DNA from: Patiria pectinifera
Lineage: Eukaryota > Echinodermata > Asteroidea > Valvatida > Asterinidae
Direction of reading: 5' to 3'
Assembly (NCBI GenBank): GCA_029964075.1
Contig: CM057144.1
Span: 6,099,281-6,163,280, forward strand
DNA: 64,000 nt
Of the stretch, positions 1 through 12,965 are shown piece after piece (the first letter of the stretch is position 1; each line of letters starts with the position of its first letter). The translations under genes were made by a program, and so were the position numbers. The notes beneath the pieces were generated by a model. That model was not told the DNA's origin. It worked only from the letters and a program-made list of their open reading frames with translations, and did no database searches.

Positions 1-562
1 TCAAAAATGGAACTATCAAATTATAATAAAAATATCCTACTTGATTGTAAGTAGGCCTAAATAATAGGATAATGCATCTTGTGCAATCAGTTCGCTCGGT
101 ATGCTGTCATTTTCGAGAAAAGAATTATCATGGTTTTCCTCGCAATAGTTATGGCCATTATACCATCGCACTTTCAACGGAAACATGATTATGCCGAGCA
201 AAAAAAGATGATGCATGTTCGAGTTTTCAAAAAATATATATACATATCTACTGCTTTGAAATTTCGATAGGTTCTTTTTTTTATAATCTGCTTATAATAT
301 ATGTACTGTATTATTGAAACAGCTAATAGGGTACATTACTTTCAATAAACCTTGCTGTGGAAAGTCAACGTGTCAACATTTAATTGAATGTCATCGAATA
401 TTTAACTTTACAAAATCGGGCGGAGGTTTAACGTGGCGCACTTCAAACTAACATGAGAAAATTGCATCGAAACAACATTTCTCGCGTACTTACTTTTGTA
501 TCGGGTCGATAAACTCAAAGATTGATGAACAGGGTGATGTTATTTGTGCTACATTTCAATAG
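1..562. other. Non-coding lead-in (probable intron)
   Basis: No convincing coding segment is seen here. The stretch is AT-rich and includes the GTAGGCCTA motif near the start. It ends in a 3' splice site (ATTTCAATAG) just before the first recognisable exon at 563, so it is probably intron of a gene that begins upstream of the window. Confidence 0.5.
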
Positions 563-3500
563 TTGAAGGAAAGCGGCTGGAGCTACGACTGTAATGAGAC
601 GGGTCACGAGGGTCACCACGAGTCGTCCTACACGGCTCAAATGGCACCGGGCAATGATGGTATTATTGTCTTCACTAAGACTAGACGCACTCACCCAATA
701 CCTTACGGCAAATCCAAACACCAAAAGGTAATTAGCGATGTTAAATTTTGCAAACAAGGACAATTTTGTTAAATCTGTGCGTACAGGACATCCCATAAGC
801 AAGCTCATAAAAACAGAAGGCCTAATTGAGATGTCAGTAACAATAAATTATTGATCAAATTGCACAGAACAGTTTTGATATGTGAGTCTGATGTGTAAAT
901 GATTCGACTGATCTTCCCTCTGCAACTTTAGGAGATCCACTATCACAAGGGTATGCAACTGCCAACAATGGTGAAGATAATGGAGCATTTTGACGCACCA
1001 AGGGAGTCCGCACCTGGGTAAGATTGAAATTTAAATTTCCTCGATTATTTTCTTTATTTTTTATTCTAGAAGACAAAAAAATTACACTCGATCGGCTCAT
1101 TAAATCAATGAGTCCCGTGTATTTGACCCTAGACCCTATTCAGATTGTGTGAGCTATACCTGTATTCCTATAGCATAATTAATAAAACTTTATTGGTCTG
1201 TCACCTATGCTAAATTATGCAAATGAGGTGTGATATCACGTCCAATGGAATTCGTTTATTCACTCTCCAAATATTAGAGATGACAGGTGTGTTCATCACC
1301 CGTGACTACTTCTGACCAATAAGAATAGATCTTGCGGTCTATCAGAAAATACCCCTGTATTCCTTCGCCGGTTGAAGAAGAATAGGACGCTTTATTGTCT
1401 AAATATCAAGGCTTCTTTATCTGTCTTATCAACAGACAATACTTACAAATATCATCAAAATTGAAACAGAACTGGTTATTTTCGCCAAAGATATAAAAAA
1501 AAAATCATCGTTTAAAATAAACAGCGGATAACCATAGCGCAATGATACACGGTAATCCGGTTAATTGGACCGTATTACGCCCGCGACTGTTCTCGTCTGC
1601 TTCCCGCTTTTTATTCCGATGGTGAAATTTGTTCGAATTGGACAGTCGGCCATTGTTTTTTGGCAGTAGTAGGCCTACATTTTGCACTTACGACGGTGGT
1701 TTCACAGTTTGTTACTGGCGGGAGAAGTGAGTTTTAAACAAAGCTGTTGCAAGGACGTGACGTCTGAAGCACTCTACCAACCTTTCGGAATATTTCAAAC
1801 CCGACAGAAAGAGACTTTTGTGAAATAACTGAGTAAGAGAATGGACCAAATAGCCCTACGTACAACCATGGTATACAAGAATGGTGTGTAGGCCTACACG
1901 TGTTACCTTACACTAGACCAAACCGCGACGTTGTGACGGGTCTAACCGTACACGTACATTACGAATGTTTTTTTTCTTTTTTTAAACACAATGTCGCAGC
2001 GGTACGGTTTGCACTACACGTATGATGAAGGACGTGAGGATTCTGTTGATTAGCAAATACTGAACCTTTCAGTAATATAACTTGGAACTAAGCTGAACCA
2101 TGAAGTACTTTATCTCCATAGGATAAAAATGTTCCAACCTGACGCCACTTCACTGGTTGTGTGCAAAGTCTATGGAGTGTCAAGACAATTTTTTGAGTGT
2201 TTTCCTAACAAAATTGGAAATGTTTCTCAGTCCGAGATTCATGCACATTTGTCTTTTCCTCATTTGGAAAGAATTCCATATTCGGTACAGACGTTACTAA
2301 TCTTTCCCTGCAAAGACAATCAACCATCAGAAAGCAAAAACAGTCCTAAAAGTCAAATTTAATTTAGCAGGGAAAATATTGAAGCATATCAACTAGTCAG
2401 AAAACGCTTAGAATTTTTCAGACCAGTCTCATAGGGTTTGTACACATGCAGGGTGTCAAGTGACGTCCATATATGGAATTCTTTTCTTCCCCGTAGTTTA
2501 ACACAAATGATGCGGCAATTGTGTAGTTTAGGACCCCGTTCCATTTAGAGAACGAAAAGACGTGTTTGGGGGACTATAAATACCTAAACGTTTGGTGATG
2601 GAACATGCAGGAAAAGTCACTTAATGTGTTTGGAATGATAAGTTGAATAGTTCGCTAAGAATACATGTTGAATATTTGTGGAAAGAGGGCAAGGTTTTGA
2701 TTTATGAACCGGGAACTTGTAAAACATTAGAGATGTCCTAAACTACATGACTGCAAAAAGTGTGCAGTGCTTTCTCTATGCAATTGGTGTAAATAAAATA
2801 AGGCCTGGGCAAGGTACACTGACGAAGTGAACAACAAAAGCTTCTGAAAATCTAAAATACAAGTGGAGTATGATAGTGGAACTCCGAGTACTCCCACAAA
2901 GATGAAAATTTATATGAAATAATTTTGTGGTGGTCATTGTGGGGTAAAAACTTAAACTTTAATGTAGGCCCTAGGAGACTAAAATGTCTTTTGGGACACG
3001 CAATTTTTTGAATAAACTTGAACGACTAATCCTCATTTACAAACAAATCTGTATGACCATTGATAAGAACTGTATTCATGCAATAAGCCCAACTTAATCT
3101 AGACTCCATCGAATGTAGGTAGGTAAATCTTTGTGTCGTTATCATTTTCGTTCTCATGCAACTACGCCATGTGAAAACAAAGGTGATCGAACTGATGAGA
3201 CCTATAGGTACAGAAATCCTGATGTAGGTCATAACTAAATTTGTTTTTACCCATCTCCAACTGATTTCCCATCATTTTTTTCTTGTGGAATGCCAAGATA
3301 AAATTCCAAGACGAATGTTTCTTAGGGTGATTACACTACAGTTAGAAATCATTCTGTTGACAATTACATGTATAGACTCAAAGACAAAATGGCGTACTTT
3401 CAGGCTCTACTTTCACAGTATAATATCACCAAGTTTCCAGAAGGCCCATGTGACTAGTGGAATCACCATTCACCATCAGTCCACATTTCAATGTTTTTGC

Positions 3501-6500
3501 AATCAAATTATGGCACATACTCAAGTCAGTGTAAATTAAATAAATAAATGCTAGAATTCTTTGTTTCACATTATACAGATTTGAGCATGGGGTACACAGA
3601 ACTGAAGAAGAAAAAGGAGATGATATTGGTAAATACATTTTGACAATTATTATTTTAACATTGGCATATAATATAATTATTGTATTTACATATTCTGTAT
3701 TTGCATTTGTTATATACCTTGTGACATCAGGATGATTCTTGCACACTTGAAATTATCAGTATAAATTGTCTGATCCTGATATGTGGAAATATGTGATGAT
3801 TTGAATTGAATTGTAAATCTTCATATATTTTTTCCAGACTCTTTTGTTCTCATCCACTTATTTGTTTTGGGAATAATTGTATGAAGAAAAAGAAATGTTA
3901 GTTAAAAGTAAATATTGACAGCTACCATTTACTGAAGAGTTTTTGCTTCTCACTTTTTTTTCACAAATTTCAACAGTGTTCAAAATGTAATGTAAAGTTT
4001 GAAAAAAATAAGAAAACTCTTGGATTTACATTAAAAAAAATTAAATTACAAAATATATTGCCCAGAATTCCTCTTTTTGGACCCAAAATGGCATCCGTCC
4101 CAAACTGGGCCTGGGGGTGTACGAGGATATATTTTTACACAAGGGTGCTTTTTTTGGGGTTAACTATTGCCCTTTTTCACACGAGTGCTTCACACAATTA
4201 GAGCCCCTTTTTCTTGAGCGCCCTTTTGTTCACGAGTGCCCTTTTGTTCACGAGTGCCCTTTTTTCCACGAGTACCTTTTTTTCACAAGTGAATAGCGCC
4301 CCCATTGGATTATGGTGTCCAACCCCCAACCCTCCATGCAGCTCATCAATGCAGGATTTGATGAATTTGATAGAATATAATAAAGGCGTGTAACACACGA
4401 TGTGAACATATGATGTAAGTTCTTGCTTAATCGAAAGATAATTTTGTCTTCTATAATTTGGCAGTTTGCTTTGACAACTGCAAATTGTCTCATGAGCCTT
4501 TGATTAAAAAAAAATTCTACGCACTCGCCTTCAATGTGCATCTGCTGGATACTGCAACAATCTCCGCTATGGGATATGTAACTTGCAGGCGCATGGTGGC
4601 TGGCGGACGATAATGATGGGCCCCCTTATTAAAGATGATATCTGGATGTCACCAAGATTGGTCTTGAAGGTTTGAGAAGTTGCAGCCTCCCTTATGTTAG
4701 CAGGCAGGTGATTCCACTCCATAAGGGTCCTTGGTATGAAGGAATATTTGAGCAGTCTTTCTGTGCTGATGGATGGGTAAAGGAGATTGTAGAAGATTTT
4801 CTTGTTGCTATTCCTCTCTTCTCTGATTTAGCCCGGTAATGGTCTGTGTCAACTGCTGCTTGGTGGTGAATGGATCGCCCCCTTGTATAGAAGTGTGAGT
4901 CTATAAATGGCTCTGCGCTCCTCCAGTGATTTCTATCCCAAATTTGTGATCATTGAAGAGACTAGTTTTCCGTCGGAAGTCTTTACACACACATTTTGCC
5001 GCTCTTCCCTGCATATCATGCACTGCTTCCAGCCTGTTTTAATGATCTTGGTGATATGGGTCCCAGATGCTGGCACAGTACTCCAGCTTAGGTCTAACCA
5101 GTGTTTTATAGGCAGTCTCTTTCACCTCCCCGGAGCAGCTGTATCTACAAAGTAGCCCGAGCACCTTGTTTGCTTTTGAGGTAGTATTACTGATGTGATC
5201 AACGCATGCATGTTACCTGCGCAGATTATGGAGGGTCGAAGATACATGGATGTCAAGCGCAATCTGGACGCTTGTGCAACTTTTTTTTCCTCCCTGCTGA
5301 ATGGATGAATGAATGGCTTTCATTCAAAGGGAAAGCTCAGGAGGGAGTATAGTAAACTTGCGCAAGATGCCGGATTGCTCTCGACATGGATAAATCAAAA
5401 GAGTATCCTTGATCCTCCATAATTTGCGCAGGTAAAGCTTGCAACGCGCGCGCCTTGTCATACACAAATTAAAAGTGAGTGCATAGGATCGTGTAGGTTT
5501 AGAGGGTCTGACGATACACTAAAGAAATAACGAAAGAAAAGAAAATGCTATTGGCTTGTAACGGTAAATCATTTAGCCCCAAATTATTATCTTTTTACTT
5601 TCTAAAAGAAGTGGTCAGTTTTGCTTTGTAAAATGAGCTTTTATTTGTTTAGAGTTTCCTGAGATGCGGACTGTTTCTGAAGGGCAGCTGACCTTCGCCC
5701 GAGAAGCATACTACCGCTCACCTTCAGGGCCACCCGATGATGAGGATATTGTCACGGACTCAATACACATAATTATGGTAAGGGAGAACAGCTAAACTTG
5801 TGATCATTGTGATCATAAAGGAACAGTGATGACACAAGAACATCATATCCCATAGGACATTACGGCCTGGAATGCGCCCAATTGGGCTACAAAACACGTT
5901 ACAAAATGATATCAAAAAGAAAAAGCATTTAAAAGTACAATATAAATGCCCAAACAACCTTCCTTTAAAAACTGTTTTTTTGTGTATTATTCTTGCGAAA
6001 ACCACGCAAGAGCAAATTTTTGTACCCAGAAAATTGAGGTGTTGAGAAGTTGTGATCCAGTTGCACAGTGGTTCGCACTCTGCAGACGCGTAAGAAATTA
6101 CATTTTGTAATGTGTGTATTATGTACCACTCACAGCATGTATGCACATTGAATAGACATGATTTGAAATACGTGTGGGTGTGTTAAAAAATGTCGTCGCA
6201 TCCGATTTAAAGAACTGGGGGTTTGTCATCTTTTTTCGGGAACTGTAAGACATTAGGTTTGTTTCCTTTCAACCAGATTTTTGAAATAGGATAAGTTAAC
6301 AATCCAAAACATGAATTTTTTTGGGATTTCACTCAGGCCTTAATGGTTGGGCGGCCATTTTGGAAGGGGAAAAAAGGGGCCTCCTTTTTTTTCAAAAAGA
6401 CAGGACACTAAATGTTTATTTTTTTTTATTTGGCCTTAGACTTGACTGGTACACATGCAACTGTTTGAAAAGATTGACCATTCAGTAGTCAAGTGGCATG

Positions 6501-9500
6501 ACTATGGAGAATGTGTAGAAATGGATACCAGGTACCAGATATTTTTTTGGCACATGTAGACTTGACTGATGCTGTACGTGCTAAATAGATATCCATGACT
6601 GGTTGTTTTATGTGCCAGCCTATTTTCTCTATTGCATGTTTTACTATCTTATGTTTGGAGACTCTCATGCGCAGTATTGGGAGTCCCACATTTTTGGATG
6701 GTTTGCTACTAACTACTTGTTGCCAGTATTAATCATAAATAATCAAACATTCTATGCCCATTCAAGTAATGTAATGTTTTTTTTAAATTTTGACTGTTTA
6801 AATTCTTTTTCTTTTCTAAGACACCAGACAGACACCTTAACTTCAACACAACGGAACTGAAGCAATTCATCACAGGGAACTTGACCTGTATGAGGACAGC
6901 ACAGTTGAAAGGTAGTACCCTTGCACATGTTATTGACAATCTGGCTCCATGGTCAAGAATCTTCTCTAAGTAGGATTGATTATAGATCTGATTTGAAAAT
7001 CAGTGCAAATCATCAGAATATACTGTTAACAAATTTACTTGAGAACTTGTCTGTGGCCTCTAGAAAGAGCAAATAACGACTTGATCCCAATTCCCAAAAC
7101 CTTATACAGGATCTTTGTTGTTGCTTTAGTCAGTTAAAGTCTCAGGGATTTTAACAACTTGAATTTTTTTTCATGTGAAGCTTTAGATGATTTGATTCAT
7201 TGAATGCTTGTGTGTTGAGCATAGCAACAATATAAAGATAGTACCATGTGACAAATCTCTTTTGTGAGTTTGTGAGGTTCTGAAAAGAACCGGGGCAAAC
7301 TCAACGTTTCGAAAAGTATGCTGTCCTGATGACCAGCAGAGCATATATACTGTCCAAAATGTTGAGTTTCCCCTGGTTCTTTTCATAACCTCACAAACTG
7401 ACAAAAGAGATTTCTTACATGGTGCTACCATTAATCTTTATCTTAAATAAATACTCTTTGGTGAAGACAAATGACTGAAGAGTTGATTTCCAAAACGTGA
7501 TGTATCGAGGGGCAGATTCAGGATTTTTTGAAGGGGGGATGTTCAGGCTCCTTAAAAAAAAATTATGTTCGATTGCTGCAGACAGGCAGACATATAGGTA
7601 ATTATTATTACTATACTTGTTATCTTTTTTGTGTATTGGTGTCAGAGCAAGGGGGTGTTTGACCCCTAAAAACACTCCTCTGGATCCGTGCCTGATATCC
7701 TTTTGAAAAGAGTGACAAATTTGGACTTGGTTTAATAAGAGACTTAAAGTAATAAAAACAATATAATCACAGCTGTTTCTACATTCAATTTCTTGTTTTA
7801 TTGTATTCTTAAGTTGTGTTTAACTATGTAACAGCCATCAAAACTTACTTTGGGCAGCCAGGAGAGGGCGTATGGTGTTGTCACGTTTTGGAGATTAATT
7901 AATGAGGACAACGAGTTTTTTTCCCAACCAGGTTGAATAGTATTGTTGTTTTCATTTGATCATGACATAATGACGTTTAAGTTGTTTACCCATGCTGGTT
8001 TCGAAAGTAGTAAGTGGGATTCATTTTCTTTCATCAACAGGTTCCAATGATCGCAGCAAGTGTTTCCGGGCTCTGGTGCAAACCTTGCTGTCAGTGCCTG
8101 ACAAACAGCTGAGTGAGCTTGTTGCTCCCATGTATAAGTTACCACTGTCCAGGTATTTCATTCAGCAAGTCCCCCCCCCCTCCCCAACCTCTAATACCAC
8201 CACACATAAAAAAAAATCACAGAACAAGTTAAAACAATAAAATAATGGTTTATTCCAATAATAAGTATACACAAGGGAGTCAATCGTTTCTCAAAAGTGG
8301 GAGGGGGGCATACCTTGATCAGAACTACTACGAGCGCAAAGCTCTCACAGCGTAGGGTTCGGGGCCCAGCTTTAAGGACTCCAAAAAAATTGGATTGCAG
8401 ACACTCTGTGGTGGGATCTGAGGCAATTTCTGACCACTTTAACCAATTCTTTTTAGCAAAAGATCATCATTTAAACATCATTTTCGAGTTTGTGTCATTG
8501 AAGCAGCTATTTTGAGCTATAGAATAAAATGTAGGCCACATTTTTTTATTCGGGGATGAAAAAGTGGGGGAGGACAAGCGACATATCCCCCACTTTAAAA
8601 AAAAATCCCCCATCCCCCACCGATTGACGCCCATGAGTATACAGTACATTCAAAATTGATTATCCTTTTGATAATAATATAATTTAAAATTTTTCATCAT
8701 CTAGCTGTCGTGGATAGTGCTCATTACGATTAGGTTTTGTTTGTCTCAGATGTAGAATATAAAAAAAAAATTATACAATCTTATCTAGTAGGTAATTATA
8801 TTTAGAAGGTAAACACCCTTTTTCATATTTGCTGATTTTTTTCAGAGGTGATGGAGAATCACAGTATGGCATCTCATGCTAAGTTTAAAGTTTATATGTT
8901 GAACGGTCCAGATTTTATGGTCAAAAAGCAATTTTTTCAATAAGTTTGTGTAAGTACCAGCTGGACTGTATCGATCACAAGTCACATTTCAACACTTTCC
9001 CAATATCGGCATGTCACGGTGGATTAATTTTGTGGATTTTTTTCAGAGGTGAGGGAGAATCATAGTACGACATCTCTTGCTAAATTTAAAGTTGATATGT
9101 TGAACAGCTCAGATTTGTATGGTCAAAAAGCACTTGTTTCCTGAGCTTGTGTAGATACTGGACTGTATGGATGGCAAGTCAAATTTCAACACTTTCCCAA
9201 TATGGGCATGTCATGGTGGATCAATTTTGCTGATTTTTTTTTTCAGAGGTGATGAATGCTGATTTGTAACTATCATTCTTTTCAGACGTGTCCGTGACAA
9301 GCAGGACAGACTGCACATGATGGATGCCCTCGTCTCAATGCTGTCTGATAGCCCCCAGTCACTCCTCACGGATCTTATCCTCCTGTCTCCAAAACCGAAC
9401 ATGGAGCTTGTGAATAGACTTCTGATGACCTCTGCCGGCTTCTCACACACCATATCAGAGGTAAGACAAGGTCTCCTCTTCAGTTATAATTGTTTCTTTC

Positions 9501-12500
9501 TTTTTCAATTTCTCCCTCATCAAAACTGGATTGTTTTTTGATGGCAGAGGCGGTTCTCGGTAGTTTTCCGAAAAATGGGGGGGGGGATTTGTAAGGTGTA
9601 CAAAAAGCACGCTCTACTAAGGGGGTCTGGCGCAAACCCCACCCCCCCCCCCCCCCCGGAAAATATTTGAATTCTACGATTCTTTTTATTTCTCTAAGGC
9701 AATTTCAGAACATATTTAGGAACTTGAGCATCCCATTTATTATTTTGGCCTCATGTTACTAGTACGATAACAAACTCAGCACCTGAATTTTTTTTCTTTG
9801 GGGGTGGGGTGCAACCCCTTAACCCCCCCCCCCCTAATCCTCTACTGGATGGTGGTAATGGGCAGTGTAAGGTCATCATTTGTGAATCACTTACCATATT
9901 TTTCTGTCAATTTTTATTTTTATTTTATTTATAGCATTATCTGGAGACTGTTGAAGATATTGTCTTCCAGCCGGGAAAATTTCCAGGTGAGTTTTATAAA
10001 CCAAGCAACACAAAAATTTAATTGAGTAACTGAAGGGGGCAGGGACCTTCCCGAAAATAATTCCTTGATAACCACACATATTCGTCTTAAATGTTATTAA
10101 TTGACGTTGGTTATAATTTTGAAGAGTGTTTTCGGGGTTCAATTTTTTATTTCATGAACGGACAGAAAAAAAATAAGAGACAATGACACAAAAATTACAG
10201 TTTCTTGGATTGTTATCCTTTCTTGAGAACAATGAATAACATTAATCAGTGAACTCTCTATAACTTGAAAAATGGAGCCTGGGATTTCCCAGAGCCAGCC
10301 TTTCACGATCCTCTCTCTATTTGAGATCTGGATGGCAACTGCCCGCGTGCTTTTACCGTGTACCCACTTGCACGTGCTGATCTTGCTGCTGACCCAACCC
10401 TCCACCATGCAAACAGCGCCACCCGAATAACAAACACCACAACAAACCGAAAACGAATAGTGTTCCTTTCTATTTACAACTGCTTTTTGATCTGCAACTG
10501 TTGCTCGATTGTTTTTAGAACCTTTACGGGACCCTGAGGTACAGCGAGTTGCTGTGCTGGCACTCGGTGCTTTAGCTGGTCACCGATGGGAGGCTGGATA
10601 CAAACATCAGGCAGAATCAATTGTCATCAGGATAGAAGACAAACTCGGCGTTCACAGTAAGCCCAAAGTTCTGAGCTGAAGGGGTCATCTTTTGACATGG
10701 GATTTTATTTCAGTTTACATATAGATCTCTAATTTGTTGGTATATGTATTTACATTTGTAAATCTGAGCTGAAAGAATTGTAATCATCTTGCACTATAAG
10801 GATAATTTCAGTTCACATATATAAAGTAAATGTGTAACTGGAGTTAACTCAGCCCTATATTTTATAATCGGTTGTTGTAATAGGGCTGGACGAAGTTTTC
10901 AACAAGGACCAGTATCTCTAAAAATTGAATTCCAAAATGTGCCATTTTGTCCCTGTGACACACTGAGTCCCTTATAGGACTCGCCCAAACCTTGTCAGGC
11001 ATAACCACTTCACAGGTCCTTGATTAGAAAATAATGATCCACAGTTGTGTTCGCATTAACATTCCTTTGCACACAAATTGTGTTAGTACACAACCAACTT
11101 GCCAGCGAACATAACTTGATCGGCTGTCAGTAATGCCTCCCTTTTCACTGCAATTGAAGGCTGAATCTTCATCGTGGATCGTTATTTTCTTCAAGGACCT
11201 GTGTAGTGGTTATGCCTGACAAGGTTTGAGTCAAATCCTGTTACATTGGAACTTTTTAATTTGCCATTCAGTATTTTTAAGAATGGCTTCAAATGATTTT
11301 TTATTTGTTGAGTAGGTAGTTTGCTGTTCAAATAACTCTTGGAGGATGACTGCATGAAGGAGTGCATCATTATTATAAAATGATAGAATCAGATGTAACA
11401 TGGACAGGAAAAATAAGTGGCCCCAAATTTATAGAATGACTCGTATCTTAAAACCAGATCCCTGGGGATATGAGAAGACCTTGACATCACTGACTGAGGA
11501 TGAGCAAGAGGAGTTTCACCACGACACGGTGGCTTTGATTGAATCCCTGGGCAATGCTGGGCTCCATCGCTCCTTCCCTCACATCCAGAGCTATACCAAC
11601 CACAGCGCTACTCATCCAATGCTGAAAAGGGCCGGCTTACACTCCATGAGAGACTACCATCACGACAAGGTGAACAAAATGTCCAGCCTGAATCATCAGT
11701 CATTGATATTAAGTTTGACTCAATTAACACTGTTTTTCCCGCATGGTTGGACCAATGTCTGTTTTAACCACCTCCAAAACAAAACGAATTAGGGCAGTTG
11801 CCTGTGAGGATAAAATAGTTTCTCAATACGTAATTTTCCAGTTTGATGTCTCAGTGCAATAAAAAATCATTTAAAATTTGCAAAATATATAAACATTGCA
11901 TGCAGGGACCTTACATTTTAAGGCATATTCAGTTTTGTTGTGTTGTAAATCTACAGTCTGTAAGTTTGTCATTGTTTAAATGTTGTTTGCACTTGAACAT
12001 GTTGACTTGTTGATTTTGCCCCAAAATTATTTCTGGTGTTTGATCCACTGCTGCTAGATTGATTGTACAATACCTGTAGTAGATGACAGTGCCATATAGT
12101 CAAGTTGATATAACTGACATACTGATCCTTAATTGTCATTTGATTGGTGGAACTCACATCACATGGCATTCCTTATTGCTTCCATTCAAGCCAGGGCTCA
12201 AAAAGTCCCATTCGCCCATGCTGAATGGGATTAACTATTCAACAATTAGGATCGTCTTTGTTCCAGACGCGGTATTTCTGAGCAAATGCATGCTGGTGTG
12301 TGCCTTGAGCGTTGCGCATAGCACGTATTATTCCCAAGAACCAGTAGTTACAAAGTCAAGTCCAAACATTTCGTGAAGGGGTGGTTTTGAAGAGAGAAAT
12401 ACATTTGCCACCCATTTTGTATTGAAATAGGAGTTAATTTTAACTGTAAATCAAATGACAAGGATCTATAATAGTCAGTTATATAAAACAAATATTAAGT

Positions 12501-12965
12501 GGCTTTAAATTGTGAAATGGGAGGAATATTTAGCTTTCGGTAAAATCTGGACTTTTCCATTTCACTCGCCGAAGTCCAGATTTTACCTTGTGATAATTTT
12601 CCTCCCTTTCCACTCTGAGTCACCCAATATTTGTATACCATTACAAGTAACAAGTCAAGTTGCAAGTCAAATTGCAAGGAAGGGGTGAACAATGACAAAA
12701 GAATGTCTTGTCATACCTCATTTGTTGTAGCTTGTTACTTGAGAGTGACCTTTCTAAGACTTGAAAACCACTGTGGTGCATGATGACATTTGATTGTAAG
12801 GTTCTTATTTTATCAAATCTCGTGTGCACAGGCAGCAGAGATTATGCTGAAATCTGCCCTGGATGAAAATGAGGATGAGCACGTGAGATATGAGGCGTCG
12901 CTGTCCTACAAGATTCACCCAAATGGCGGCAAGCAAAACATCACCAAGTTTCTCAGTCCCGAGGG
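563..12965 (+). CDS. Exons 1-11: LPD_N-like lipid-transfer N-terminal domain
   Basis: About residues 1-447 of the visible protein. The best landmarks are in exons 7-11: paired amphipathic helices, then an Asp-Pro-x-Val-x-x-x-Ala-Val-Leu-Ala-Leu-Gly-Ala-Leu-Ala stretch (exon 9), then a Leu-Gly-Asn-Ala-Gly-Leu motif followed by an Ile-Gln-Ser-Tyr segment (exon 10) and Val-Arg-Tyr-Glu-Ala (exon 11). This is the helical-superhelix signature of vitellogenin, apolipophorin and MTP-type large lipid-transfer proteins. N-glycosylation sequons occur in exons 5 and 11, consistent with secretion. The early exons (1-4) are less conserved to the eye and the signal peptide is not in the window. Confidence 0.7.

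Noticed and set aside
2129..2362. 77-codon plus-strand ORF in intron 2
   Set aside because: Splice phases of exons 2 and 3 already match without it; no domain and no acceptor/donor pair in phase.
4198..4398. 66-codon ORF with repeated KRALVN
   Set aside because: Encoded by the short tandem repeat at 4100-4290; no evidence of a gene.
8297..8515. 72-codon ORF in intron 6
   Set aside because: Lies in a decayed copy of the GCGGAGCGCGAAG-type repeat also seen at 36620-37399.
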